34,979 nucleotides of DNA from Acidobacteriota bacterium (lineage in GTDB: Bacteria > Acidobacteriota > Vicinamibacteria > Vicinamibacterales > 2-12-FULL-66-21): positions 9,567-44,545 of the forward strand of contig JAIVJE010000292.1 in assembly GCA_020200195.1 (NCBI GenBank). Reading direction: 5' to 3'. The notes under the pieces are model-generated. The model did not search any database. It was given only the letters and a program-made list of their open reading frames with translations, and had not been told where the DNA came from. Shown piece by piece: positions 24,980-32,904 of this stretch (its first letter is position 1; each line of letters begins with the position of its first letter). The position numbers and the translations under genes were made by a program.

Positions 24980-25390
24980 TCATTCGTCTATGTGCCAATG
25001 AACCTTGCGGTGTTCCAGCGGCAGCGCCGGCGCGCCGTCGCCGCGGAACAGTTCGCGATCGGCGCGCATCAGCAATTTCTGCAGCCAGCGCTCGTCCGGC
25101 GCCGACAACACGATCACGCCGGCGCCTTCCTCCGGTGGGAATCTGCGATTGTCAACGTAGTCACGATCGAGCGTGACGAGCGTTCGCGCGAGCTGCCGGG
25201 CGAGCCGATAGTGGTGAATGTCGGGCGCGCGCCGCAGGTCCTCGTGTTCGATCACGAAGAGCACATCCCAGTGCAGGCGCGTCCGCATGAACCCCACCAC
25301 GCCGCTGGGAATGTTCGCATCGGCGTAGATGCGCGGACGACCCGAGACGCGGGCGACGTACGGACCCAGTTCCGACGCGAGATTGCCCAT
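24980..25390 (-). CDS. DUF5615 PIN-like domain protein
   Basis: 136 aa. R-I-Y-A-D-A-N-I-P near residue 19 and T-L-V-T-L-D-R-D-Y near 70 give the two acidic clusters typical of the DUF5615/Mut7-C PIN-like fold. D-I-H-H-Y-R-L-A-R-Q-L-A lies between them. Many such proteins belong to toxin-antitoxin pairs with a small DNA-binding partner. None is seen here; instead it directly abuts the deoxyhypusine-synthase-like gene (stop and ATG adjacent), so it is probably co-expressed with it. Nuclease activity is possible but unproven. Confidence 0.7.
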   Translation of the reverse strand: MGNLASELGPYVARVSGRPRIYADANIPSGVVGFMRTRLHWDVLFVIEHEDLRRAPDIHHYRLARQLARTLVTLDRDYVDNRRFPPEEGAGVIVLSAPDERWLQKLLMRADRELFRGDGAPALPLEHRKVHWHIDE

Positions 25391-26548
25391 TCAGCGGTGT
25401 CGCTCCAGGTCGGGCATGACGTCGAGAGGCTCGACTGGCGATGTGCGCGCCTCGGTCGCCTGCCGCAGCAGGTCGGCGACGAGCGCGTCGCGGCGGTGCA
25501 CGAGCTCGCGGCGAGGCCGGCGACTTCGCTCGGAACCGACGGCATACTCGCAGAACAGCGGAAATGCGATCGTGGAATCGCAGTAAGCGACAACCGTGTC
25601 CGGCAGCACTCCTGGGTTGACCTTGCCCCAGCTCACCGCCTCGGCCGGCGTGGCACCCGACAGGCCGCCCCACACGACCTGGTCTGTCGTGATCTGGATG
25701 AAGTAGTCGTTGCCGCCCTTGGGGATTCCGTAGACTTCCCACAACGTCGGCTGCCCCTGGAGGTAGAAGTTCTTCGGCGAGCCGCCGCCCAGGATCACGC
25801 ACCCATTCTGCTTCGCCGCCAGGATGATGGCGCACACCTCGTTGACGTCCTTGTTCGGATCGATCATGAACGTGCTGCCGTTCATCAACTCGTGGTACGC
25901 GATGTTCATGCCGATCGAGCTGTCGCCCGGCGACGACGTGTAGATGGGCACGCCAGCCTGCGCGGCGCGGGCGACGACGGAGTACTCCTCGCACCCGGGA
26001 TGGAGATCGAGCAAATCCTGACCGAGGCGGAAGTGGAACTCGGCGGTGGACATCGGGCCGGCCAGTTGCGCGCGCACGAGAAAGTCCCGGATGTACGTGT
26101 CGGTCTCGAGGAGCACCGTCGACGGAAACAACACGTCGTAGATGCGGATAATCCCATGCTCGTACAGGTCGACATCGTTCAGGAACGGCGAGCCGCGATG
26201 AAGTGTGAAATTCAGCGCGTAATGCAGGTCGTGGTACAGGTTCGCGCCCGTGCTGATCACGAAGTCGATCAGACCGCGCTCCATCAGCTCGATCACGCAG
26301 CCGCCGAGGCCGGCCGGTGTCAGCGCGCCCGCAATGGTCAGACCGATGGTCGTGTCGTTCTCCGCGGCAAGCATCTTGTCGGTGTAGATGTGGCACGCCT
26401 CCGACAGACGGCCGGCGTTGAACGCCTGGAACCCGCCGTCAATGAGGTGCCGCACATCGGCGCTGCCGCGCGGCCGGTAGTAGGTAATGGGCTTGCCGGT
26501 GAGGTAGTTCTTCTTGCCACCCGGGGCACCGGGCGCTCGGTGGGGCAC
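25391..26548 (-). CDS. Deoxyhypusine synthase-like enzyme (bacterial polyamine-type)
   Basis: 385 aa. Start GTG 26548, seven bases after a perfect GGAGG; longer frames upstream are not conserved-looking. Homology to deoxyhypusine synthase covers the whole protein: S-T-G-A-N-L-Y-H-D near 99, S-S-P-G-D-S-S-I-G near 205, G-G-G-S-P-K-N near 254, and the active lysine Lys309 in P-A-E-A-V-S-W-G-K-V. Bacteria have no eIF5A, and bacterial members are thought to join spermidine's aminobutyl group to a small amine, for example making homospermidine-like polyamines. The acceptor here is unknown. Confidence 0.88.
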   Translation of the reverse strand: MPHRAPGAPGGKKNYLTGKPITYYRPRGSADVRHLIDGGFQAFNAGRLSEACHIYTDKMLAAENDTTIGLTIAGALTPAGLGGCVIELMERGLIDFVISTGANLYHDLHYALNFTLHRGSPFLNDVDLYEHGIIRIYDVLFPSTVLLETDTYIRDFLVRAQLAGPMSTAEFHFRLGQDLLDLHPGCEEYSVVARAAQAGVPIYTSSPGDSSIGMNIAYHELMNGSTFMIDPNKDVNEVCAIILAAKQNGCVILGGGSPKNFYLQGQPTLWEVYGIPKGGNDYFIQITTDQVVWGGLSGATPAEAVSWGKVNPGVLPDTVVAYCDSTIAFPLFCEYAVGSERSRRPRRELVHRRDALVADLLRQATEARTSPVEPLDVMPDLERHR

Positions 26549-26628
26549 TGAGCAACCTCCAATTCGCGGTCGTTCGATTAGCTTAGCATCACTGACCTGC
26601 AGGAACGCGGCGTATTGGCCGAAAACCC

Positions 26629-26634
26629 TTGACA
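26629..26634 (+). promoter_or_regulatory. Possible -35 element for the 26705 operon
   Basis: A perfect TTGACA lies 70 bp before the GTG start at 26705 in the divergent gap. At 17-18 bp downstream only weak -10 matches (around 26652-26658) are seen, so this is tentative. Confidence 0.25.
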
Positions 26635-26704
26635 GCGGGCGTATTCGGAGCCAACGTACCACGCTTTCGCGACGACAGCATGAGCATGTTTCCGGAGTGG
26701 CGAC

Positions 26705-27130
26705 GTGGAACCAGGCACTGGCATGGATACGATGTGGCTGGCCGCGCTGGCCGCCGGCGCGCTGGTGTTCATCGCCGTCCTGTTCTTCTGGTTCAAGGGG
26801 CGGAAGATGCCGGGGGCGCACGTATTTCGGGCCAGTCGGCTGAGTCGCGGCAACCTGCTGTTGCCGGCGCAAATGGGAGTCAGGCCGACGAGCGTCGTGC
26901 ACTACAAACCGGAAGTCGCAGGCGGGCGCGAACATTCCATGCACATCGCACACGTCGCCTCGGTGCTGATCGATCGCAATCTCTTCTTCTCGGACGTGCT
27001 GATCGAAAGCTCCGGCGGGACCAGCCCCGTGCGCTGCCACGGCCACCGCAAGGCTGACGCCGTCGAGATGAAGCGACTCATCGAGCAATATCAGTCGGAG
27101 TATTATCGCGGACAGCATCATGGGCAGTAA
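26705..27130 (+). CDS. Small membrane-anchored protein of unknown function, upstream of the sigma-54 activator
   Basis: 141 aa from GTG 26705, with GGAG seven bases upstream; ATG 26723 is possible. Residues about 10-30 form one membrane span (W-L-A-A-L-A-A-G-A-L-V-F-I-A-V-L-F-F-W-F). The soluble part has alternating strands (T-S-V-V-H-Y-K-P, V-L-I-D-R-N-L-F-F-S-D-V-L-I) and a C-terminal helix, a shape like a bacterial PH domain, but no family is recognised. It overlaps the activator gene by 11 bp, so they are coupled. Confidence 0.72.
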   Translation: MEPGTGMDTMWLAALAAGALVFIAVLFFWFKGRKMPGAHVFRASRLSRGNLLLPAQMGVRPTSVVHYKPEVAGGREHSMHIAHVASVLIDRNLFFSDVLIESSGGTSPVRCHGHRKADAVEMKRLIEQYQSEYYRGQHHGQ

Positions 27131-28469
27131 GGCCGACAACGTGCCCGCGGCAGGCCGGCGCCCCCCCGATCCGTCGGAGGTCGAAGCGCGGTTCCAGTCG
27201 CTCGTACAGTCGCCGCTGCGGGCAGCGCTGCTGCGGTTTTTCTGCGCGCGGCCGGACGAGTCGTTCGACGTCGAGGCACTGATGCAGACGTTCGGCCGCA
27301 TGCGGCTGGACGTCGAGAACTGCGTCCGGGAGCTCGTCGCGTTCGGTGTCGCGAAGCGCATGCCGAGCACGGGCGCGGCGCGCTACGCCGCGGCGGAACC
27401 GGAGATTGAGGGCGTCCATCACCTGCTCGACGAGTTCCTGGAACGCCGCGCCACCGTCAGCCATGAGGACCGCTCGCCGGCGGTTCAGCGTTTTCGCGAG
27501 ATGATCGGCCGCGACGAGAAAATGCTCGTCGTGTTCGAGTGGATCCGCACCGCGGCGAAGTCCGATATTTCGGTGCTGATTCTCGGCCCCACCGGCTCGG
27601 GCAAGGAAGTCGTCGCGCGGATGATCCACGAGTTGAGCCGCCGCGCCACGCACAAGTTCCAGGCGGTGAATTGCGCGGCGCTGCCCGACACGCTTTTCGA
27701 ATCGGAGATCTTCGGCTACGAGAAAGGTGCGTTCACCGGCGCGCACGACCGCAAGCCGGGGCGGCTCGAGCTGGCGAACAACGGGACCCTGTTCCTCGAC
27801 GAAATCGGCGACATGTCGCTCATCGCGCAGGCGAAGCTGTTGCGCGTGCTTGAGGAACGCCGCTTCGAACGCCTCGGCGGCAATACGTCAATCGACGTCA
27901 ACTTCCGGCTCATCTCCGCGACCAACCGCCCACTCGATCAGTTCGTCCGCGACTCGCGGTTCCGCGAAGATCTGTATTACCGGGTCAACGCCTTCGCCAT
28001 CCGGCTGCCTTCGCTGCGCGAGCGCGCGAGCGATATCCCGGTACTGGCGCAGCGCTTCCTGGCGCGCTACTGCGCCGCGAACGGCTTAGCGCTCGACGGC
28101 AAGTCGTTCGCCAAAGAAGCGACCGAGCTCCTGATGCAATACCACTGGCCCGGCAACATCCGCGAGCTCGAAAGCACGGTGTCGCGGGCGGCGCTCTCGT
28201 CACCCGGTCGCGTGATCCGCGCCGGAGACGTGGAGTTCCTGCACGCCAGCGAGGCGCCAGTGCACGCCGCCCACGACCGGCTGCCCTCGCTCGCCGACGC
28301 CGAACGTGCGCACATCGTCCGCGTGCTCGAGAGCGTCCATTGGAACAAGAAACAGGCCGCGGGCGTGCTCGAAATCAGCCGCGGGACGCTCTATCGCAAG
28401 ATTGTCGAGTACGGCTTGGAGTCCGAGGCAAAACCGTCGCGGAATAGAACACATCGCCCTGCGAACTGA
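27120..28469 (+). CDS. Sigma-54-dependent transcriptional activator with an N-terminal winged-helix-like domain
   Basis: 449 aa. The central AAA+ domain (about 124-350) has Walker A G-P-T-G-S-G-K-E at 156-163, the sigma-54 contact loop G-A-F-T-G-A at 203-208, Walker B G-T-L-F-L-D-E-I-G-D and the R-F-R-E-D-L-Y-Y-R-V block. A Fis-type helix-turn-helix ends the protein (N-K-K-Q-A-A-G-V-L-E-I-S-R-G-T-L-Y-R-K). The N-terminal 100 residues are not a receiver, GAF or PAS domain. They look like a winged helix (A-L-L-R-F-F-C-A, D-V-E-N-C-V-R-E-L-V-A-F-G-V), so the input signal is unclear. The gene just downstream has a sigma-54-type promoter. Confidence 0.93.
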   Translation: MGSKADNVPAAGRRPPDPSEVEARFQSLVQSPLRAALLRFFCARPDESFDVEALMQTFGRMRLDVENCVRELVAFGVAKRMPSTGAARYAAAEPEIEGVHHLLDEFLERRATVSHEDRSPAVQRFREMIGRDEKMLVVFEWIRTAAKSDISVLILGPTGSGKEVVARMIHELSRRATHKFQAVNCAALPDTLFESEIFGYEKGAFTGAHDRKPGRLELANNGTLFLDEIGDMSLIAQAKLLRVLEERRFERLGGNTSIDVNFRLISATNRPLDQFVRDSRFREDLYYRVNAFAIRLPSLRERASDIPVLAQRFLARYCAANGLALDGKSFAKEATELLMQYHWPGNIRELESTVSRAALSSPGRVIRAGDVEFLHASEAPVHAAHDRLPSLADAERAHIVRVLESVHWNKKQAAGVLEISRGTLYRKIVEYGLESEAKPSRNRTHRPAN

Positions 28470-28835
28470 CTCGATTCCCCCCAAACACGCACCCACATAG
28501 GGTTACCGGTGTGTTAAAACGGACCATAAACCCGGTTCATACTCTACGTGAACGTCCTTTGTTTTCAGCCGTTTACGGCAGCTTTTGCCGACGGTGGGCC
28601 AAAACGGGACACCGTGGATGCTGGCCGCCTCCTGATCTGCCTCTTTACCCACCGAACAAAACATCCATAAGTCTCTGAGAAGATGGCGTTTAGCAACTGT
28701 CGTGTCGCCTGGTGGGCGCGCGGCAGATCACTTGCACTGGCGCACTCGTTAAATCTCTGATTATGCGGACACTTCCTCTCATGCCGGCGCGCATCTGATG
28801 ACGAACGTCACCCGCAAGGCCGTCTGGGGATTCTG
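28470..28835. other. 366-bp intergenic region with small inverted repeats and a promoter
   Basis: No gene is seen. It contains CGGCA/TGCCG (28576-28580 with 28586-28590), ACGGTG/CACCGT (28591-28596 with 28610-28615) and GTTCA/TGAAC (28535-28539 with 28549-28553). These could be a terminator region of the activator gene, though no T-run follows, or a structured leader. The second half holds a sigma-54-type promoter, and GGGGA ends five bases before the ATG at 28836. Confidence 0.5.
28722..28735 (+). promoter_or_regulatory. Sigma-54 (-24/-12) promoter candidate
   Basis: CGGCAGATCACTTGCA gives GG (28722-28723), exactly 10 bases, then GC (28734-28735). The surrounding GGCA and TTGCA match the TGGCA-N-TTGCA consensus except the first T. 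Transcription would start near 28747, about 90 bp before the HD-GYP/GGDEF gene, and the upstream neighbour is a sigma-54 activator. Confidence 0.6.
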
Positions 28836-31328
28836 ATGGTCGCCTTGCCGGCTCGCGCGCGGTTGTACGTCTACGCAGTCATTGCGCTGGGAGGGGTGTT
28901 GCTGTGTCGGTTTTTTCCTCTCGAATCGTTCAGAAAGCCTGGCCTATTCCTGGGGCTCCTGGCGCTTTCGTCGATCACCTCCGTCTTCAAGGTGAATCTG
29001 CCGCTCGCGCGCACCGGCGGATCGACGATGTCAGTCTCGTACGCCGTGGACTTCGCATCACTCCTGCTGCTCGGCCCGAACGAGACGATGCTCGTGGCCG
29101 CAGCCAGCGCGTACAGCCAGTGCACGTTCCGCATCAAGGAACGCAATCCGTTTCATCGCACGCTCTTCAGCATGGCGTGTCTGATCATCACGGTCCAGGC
29201 GGCAGGCACGGTCTATGCGGCGCTCGGCGGCCTTCCCGGACGCGTTGACTTCGGGACGCTGGCCACGCCGCTGGTTGGGGCCGCGACCACGTACTTCGTG
29301 ATCAACACGTTGACCATCGCGACCGCGATCGCCTTGTCCACGCGGCTCTCGATCGTCAAAATCTGGAACGAGAATTTCCTGTGGAGCGCCCCCAGCTATT
29401 TTGTCGGGGCGGGTGCGGCGGCGGTAGCCACGTGGATGGTTGTCGGCCTCTCGGGTCACTGGCTCGCGCTGGCGCCACTCGCGGCGGCGCCGCTGTATCT
29501 GACGTATCGCACCTACAAAGTCTATCTGGGCCGGATCGAGGACGAGCAGCGCCACGTCAGCGAGATGGCGGACCTGCATCTCGCCACGATCGAAGCACTC
29601 GCGCTGGCGATCGACGCGAAGGACCAGACCTCCCAGTCGCACATCCGCCGAGTGCAGCTCTATGCCGCCGAGGTCGCGCGGGCGATGGGGATGTCGGAGA
29701 ACGACATTCAGGGCGTCAAGACCGCGGCTCTGCTCCACGACATCGGGAAGCTTGCGGTGCCGGAACACATCCTGTCGAAGCCCGGACCGCTCACGCCCGA
29801 AGAGTTCCAGAAGATTCGCGCGCATCCGAAAGTCGGCGCCGACATCGTCAGCTCCGTCCCCTTCCCCTATCCGGTAGCTCCGCTGATTCTGAACCATCAC
29901 GAGCGGTGGGACGGCAAGGGCTATCCGGCGGGTCTGCGCGGGAACGACATCCCGCTCGGCGCACGCATTCTGGCCGTTGTCGACTATTTCGACGCGCTGA
30001 TGGCGGACCGCCCGTACCACAAAGCGATGGGATTCGACGCCGCCGTGGGGTTGCTGCAGCAGGAAGCGGGCAAGGGTCTCGATCCCAGCGTTGTGATGAA
30101 ATTCATCGACCTCCTCCCCGCGCTGCAGGCGGATGCGGTCAAGCTCGACCAGAGCATCCGCAAGCCTGCACCAGCTGAAAAGCTGCCCGCCGTCGGCGGG
30201 CCGGCGACCGGGCTCACGCCAGAGCCGAGCAAGAAGAATGTGTTCGACGACATCGCGCTGGCGCATCGGGAGATCTACGCGCTGTATGAAATCGCGCAGG
30301 CGATGGGCACCAGCCTTGGCGTCTCGGACACGATGGCACTGATCACGGCGAAGCTGAGCAACCTCGTTCCGTTCTCCTGCGCCGCGCTCTTCCTGTACGA
30401 CGAAGAAACCGAAATGCTCCGCTGCCGCTTCGCCACCGGCACCGACGCTGACATCGTCCAACAGGTGTCGGTGCAGAGCGGCGAAGGGTTGACGGGGTGG
30501 GTTGCGCGCAACCGCCGGCCGCTCGTGAACGCACGGCCCAGCGCGGACCTCGAGGCCGCCGGGCTGCCGTCGACGACGACGAGCCTGCAGTCGGCGCTGG
30601 TGTGCCCGTTGCTCTTCAACGAGCGGTTCATCGGAACGCTGTCGGTCTACCACGTGGACGCCGCGTTCTACCGCGACGACCACAGGCGTCTGCTCGATCG
30701 CGTGTCCGAGCAGGCGGCCGCCGTCATCAACAACTCGATGCTCTTCGAGCAGACGCAGGAGGATTCGCTGACGGACCCGTTGACGGGGCTCCCGAACACC
30801 CGGTTCCTGTTCATGCACCTCACCCGCGAGCTCGCGCGAGCCGAGCGCCTGAAGTCCGAGATTTCGCTGATGGTCATGGACCTCGATCATTTCAAGGAGA
30901 TCAACGACAGCCACGGTCACCACGTGGGCGATCGCGCGCTGTGCGAGGTCGCGCGCGTGCTCCGCGCTGCCATCCGGCCGTACGATATCTGCGTTCGCTA
31001 CGCCGGCGACGAGTTCATCGTGGTACTGTCCGGATGCGGCGCGGACGAAGCCGAGCAGAAGCGTCAGGAGTTGCAGAACAACATCGACGAGGTGTTCTTC
31101 GAGGCGCGGCCGGGCAAGCGCCTGGCACTGGGCATCAGCGTAGGTACCGCCGTGTTCCCGCAGGATGGTGAATCCTACGAGGCGCTGTTGGCCACGGCCG
31201 ACAGCCGGATGTATCAGGACAAGTCCGGTCGCAAACGCCGCGACAGCGCCCAGCAGATCCCGAGACCGTCCGCGTACCCCGAGCTGAGCGAATTCGACAT
31301 CCAGCGCGCCGTGGCGGGCATCCTTTAG
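28836..31328 (+). CDS. Membrane HD-GYP / GAF / GGDEF protein for cyclic-di-GMP turnover
   Basis: 830 aa. About 1-230 hold seven or eight membrane spans (MASE-like sensor). About 245-420 are an HD-GYP phosphodiesterase with L-L-H-D-I-G-K near 301 and H-H-E-R-W-D-G-K-G-Y-P. About 480-640 are a GAF domain and 650-815 a GGDEF cyclase with R-Y-A-G-D-E-F near 722. The inhibitory site R-P-Y-D stands five residues before it, so product feedback is likely. A-G-D-E-F is a permitted variant. Both synthesis and breakdown motifs are intact, so it may switch between activities. Control by the upstream sigma-54 activator is inferred from the promoter. Confidence 0.95.
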   Translation: MVALPARARLYVYAVIALGGVLLCRFFPLESFRKPGLFLGLLALSSITSVFKVNLPLARTGGSTMSVSYAVDFASLLLLGPNETMLVAAASAYSQCTFRIKERNPFHRTLFSMACLIITVQAAGTVYAALGGLPGRVDFGTLATPLVGAATTYFVINTLTIATAIALSTRLSIVKIWNENFLWSAPSYFVGAGAAAVATWMVVGLSGHWLALAPLAAAPLYLTYRTYKVYLGRIEDEQRHVSEMADLHLATIEALALAIDAKDQTSQSHIRRVQLYAAEVARAMGMSENDIQGVKTAALLHDIGKLAVPEHILSKPGPLTPEEFQKIRAHPKVGADIVSSVPFPYPVAPLILNHHERWDGKGYPAGLRGNDIPLGARILAVVDYFDALMADRPYHKAMGFDAAVGLLQQEAGKGLDPSVVMKFIDLLPALQADAVKLDQSIRKPAPAEKLPAVGGPATGLTPEPSKKNVFDDIALAHREIYALYEIAQAMGTSLGVSDTMALITAKLSNLVPFSCAALFLYDEETEMLRCRFATGTDADIVQQVSVQSGEGLTGWVARNRRPLVNARPSADLEAAGLPSTTTSLQSALVCPLLFNERFIGTLSVYHVDAAFYRDDHRRLLDRVSEQAAAVINNSMLFEQTQEDSLTDPLTGLPNTRFLFMHLTRELARAERLKSEISLMVMDLDHFKEINDSHGHHVGDRALCEVARVLRAAIRPYDICVRYAGDEFIVVLSGCGADEAEQKRQELQNNIDEVFFEARPGKRLALGISVGTAVFPQDGESYEALLATADSRMYQDKSGRKRRDSAQQIPRPSAYPELSEFDIQRAVAGIL

Positions 31329-31361
31329 GCCCACAGCAAAGCCCAAAGTCCCAAGCCCGAG
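31329..31361 (-). repeat. Short heptad-like G-rich repeat after the GGDEF gene
   Basis: Directly after the TAG, GCCCACA, GCAAA, GCCCAAA, GTCCCAA, GCCCGAG form an imperfect 7-bp series. The minus strand has four GGG tracts with loops of 3, 5 and 9 bases. It is weaker than the other arrays but shares their period and purine/pyrimidine bias. Confidence 0.45.
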
Positions 31362-31364
31362 TAA

Positions 31365-31600
31365 GATCCCCGCGAGCGTCGGTTCCTCTTTGTCGCCGGC
31401 GGCACCGGGATCGCGCCGCTCCGTTCGATGATCCGCCATGCCCTTCTCACCGGACCCCGACGCGGCTCAACGCACTCATCGATCATCCCGACACGCTCTG
31501 TTTTATCTGCGGGCCTGCATTGATGGTGGCGGAGGTGCCCGCGATGCTGCGGGAACTTGGAGTCGATCGCCGGCGGATCAACGTGGAACAACGGTCAGGC
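31365..31600 (+). pseudogene. Remnant of a flavodoxin/ferredoxin reductase-type NAD-binding domain
   Basis: In one frame P-R-E-R-R-F-L-F-V-A-G-G-T-G-I-A-P-L-R-S-M-I-R-H is the start of an FNR-type NAD-binding domain. From 31457, in another frame, P-D-T-L-C-F-I-C-G-P-A-L-M-V-A-E-V and L-R-E-L-G-V-D-R-R-R-I-N-V-E are its end. The roughly 35-40 residues normally between are missing, as is the whole FAD-binding half before it. It is a decayed fragment with an internal deletion and frameshift. Confidence 0.8.
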
Positions 31601-31650
31601 GGGGCGCGGGCCACAGGCTCGTCCCGTGGCCCGCCACCGGCAGGGTACCG

Positions 31651-31959
31651 CTACGGCTGGATCTGCAGCGTTGACTTGACGTCGGTCACGCCGCCGATCT
31701 TGCGCGCAAGAGCGATCGCCCTCGCTTCTTCCTCTTTGCTTTTCACGCGGCCCGACAGCGTCACGACCCCTTTGAAGGTATCGACGTCGATCCGAAGGCC
31801 GCCGACCTGTTCGTCGTTGAGCAGCGAGGTCTTCACACGCGTGGTGATCGTCGCATCGTCAATCGTCTCGCCGACGGACTTGCCGCACGCGGTCAGGAGC
31901 AGCGGCGTCATGAGCGCCACCAGCAGGAGCATGAGCGTGGTGTAGTTGAACTTCTTCAT
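31651..31959 (-). CDS. BON-domain lipoprotein (OsmY-like)
   Basis: 102 aa. A signal peptide with lipobox L-L-L-T-A-C puts the mature N-terminus at Cys25. One BON domain follows: D-D-A-T-I-T-T-R-V-K-T-S-L-L, I-D-V-D-T-F-K-G-V-V-T-L-S-G-R-V and A-R-K-I-G-G-V-T-D-V-K-S. BON proteins bind membranes or support the periplasm under stress. It is a single-gene unit between the reductase remnant and fabI. Confidence 0.9.
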   Translation of the reverse strand: MKKFNYTTLMLLLVALMTPLLLTACGKSVGETIDDATITTRVKTSLLNDEQVGGLRIDVDTFKGVVTLSGRVKSKEEEARAIALARKIGGVTDVKSTLQIQP

Positions 31960-32034
31960 CGATACCGCCTCCAGAGCCGAATCCTGCGGACAATCGCGGA
32001 TTACCGTCGCCCTCAGAACGTTTATCGGTGCAAG

Positions 32035-32808
32035 CTACATGCCGGTGGCGTGGTACCCGGCGTCCACCATCAGAACCTCGGCGGTGACTGCGCGCCCTCC
32101 GGGACCAATGAGAAACATTGCCGCGTCAGCGACCTCGGCCGTTTCAACCGTACGCCGCAGCGGCGCTTTGTCACGGTAGTGCTGAAGGATCGTCGAGAAG
32201 CCCGCGATTCCCGACGCCGCAAGTGTCTTGATCGGACCGGCGGAAATCGCGTTGACGCGGATGCCCTTCGGGCCGAGGTCCGCCGCGAGATATCGGACAC
32301 ACGCTTCGAGCGCCGCTTTGGCGACACCCATCACGCCGTAGTTCTGGAAGACGCGCTCGCTTCCAAGATACGTCAGCGTCAGAATGCTTCCGCCGCCCCT
32401 GCGTTCCATCAGCGGCAGTGCGCCGCGCGACAGCGCCACAAGCGAATACGAGCTGATATCGAGCGAGAGACGGAAGCCTTCGCGGCTCGTCTGCACGAAT
32501 GGCCCGGACAGCTCATCGCGCGGAGCGAACGCTGCACCGTGGACGAGAAAATCGAGCCCTCCGAATTCCTGTTCGATCGCGCGGTAAACCGCCGCGATCT
32601 GCGCGTCATCGGTGACGTCACACGGCATGACGAGGGCGTCGGTCAGGCCCGCGGCCAGCTCCCGCACGTTCTCTTCGAGACGCTCGCCCTGGTAGGTGAG
32701 CGCGAGCCGCGCGCCCTGCGATGCCGCGGCTTGCGCGATTGCCCACGCGATCGAACGCTTGTTCGCGACACCGACGATGAGGCCGGTCTTTCCGGTGAGT
32801 TCAGGCAT
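32035..32808 (-). CDS. fabI: Enoyl-[acyl-carrier-protein] reductase FabI
   Basis: 257 aa, normal length. It performs the last reduction of each fatty-acid elongation cycle with NADH. The N-terminal cofactor motif is G-V-A-N-K-R-S-I-A-W-A-I, and the catalytic residues are Tyr147, Tyr157 and Lys164 (Y-x6-K spacing) in Y-L-G-S-E-R-V-F-Q-N-Y-G-V-M-G-V-A-K. A-G-P-I-K-T-L-A-A-S-G-I near 192 is the substrate loop. It appears to be monocistronic, with 96 bp upstream that hold no clear motif. Confidence 0.96.
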   Translation of the reverse strand: MPELTGKTGLIVGVANKRSIAWAIAQAAASQGARLALTYQGERLEENVRELAAGLTDALVMPCDVTDDAQIAAVYRAIEQEFGGLDFLVHGAAFAPRDELSGPFVQTSREGFRLSLDISSYSLVALSRGALPLMERRGGGSILTLTYLGSERVFQNYGVMGVAKAALEACVRYLAADLGPKGIRVNAISAGPIKTLAASGIAGFSTILQHYRDKAPLRRTVETAEVADAAMFLIGPGGRAVTAEVLMVDAGYHATGM

Positions 32809-32904
32809 GTCGAATGATCTTCAGTTAACGCCTAATCACGAGCCGACGGCTATCACCACGGCCACGAAGTCCGTGTTGAAAACGTGGGCTCGGCCAGTAA
32901 CACC

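Noticed and set aside
28470..28835. c-di-GMP (GEMM) riboswitch ahead of the HD-GYP/GGDEF gene
   Set aside because: A GGGTTACCGG string resembles one end of the motif, but the rest of the conserved core is absent and it lies over 300 bp upstream.
29058..31439. A 793-residue open frame opposite the GGDEF gene
   Set aside because: Antisense shadow with no recognisable domain and high Arg/His/Gln content.
31365..31600. Frame break in the reductase fragment as another recoding event
   Set aside because: About 35-40 residues are missing and the first half of the protein is absent, so decay is simpler.
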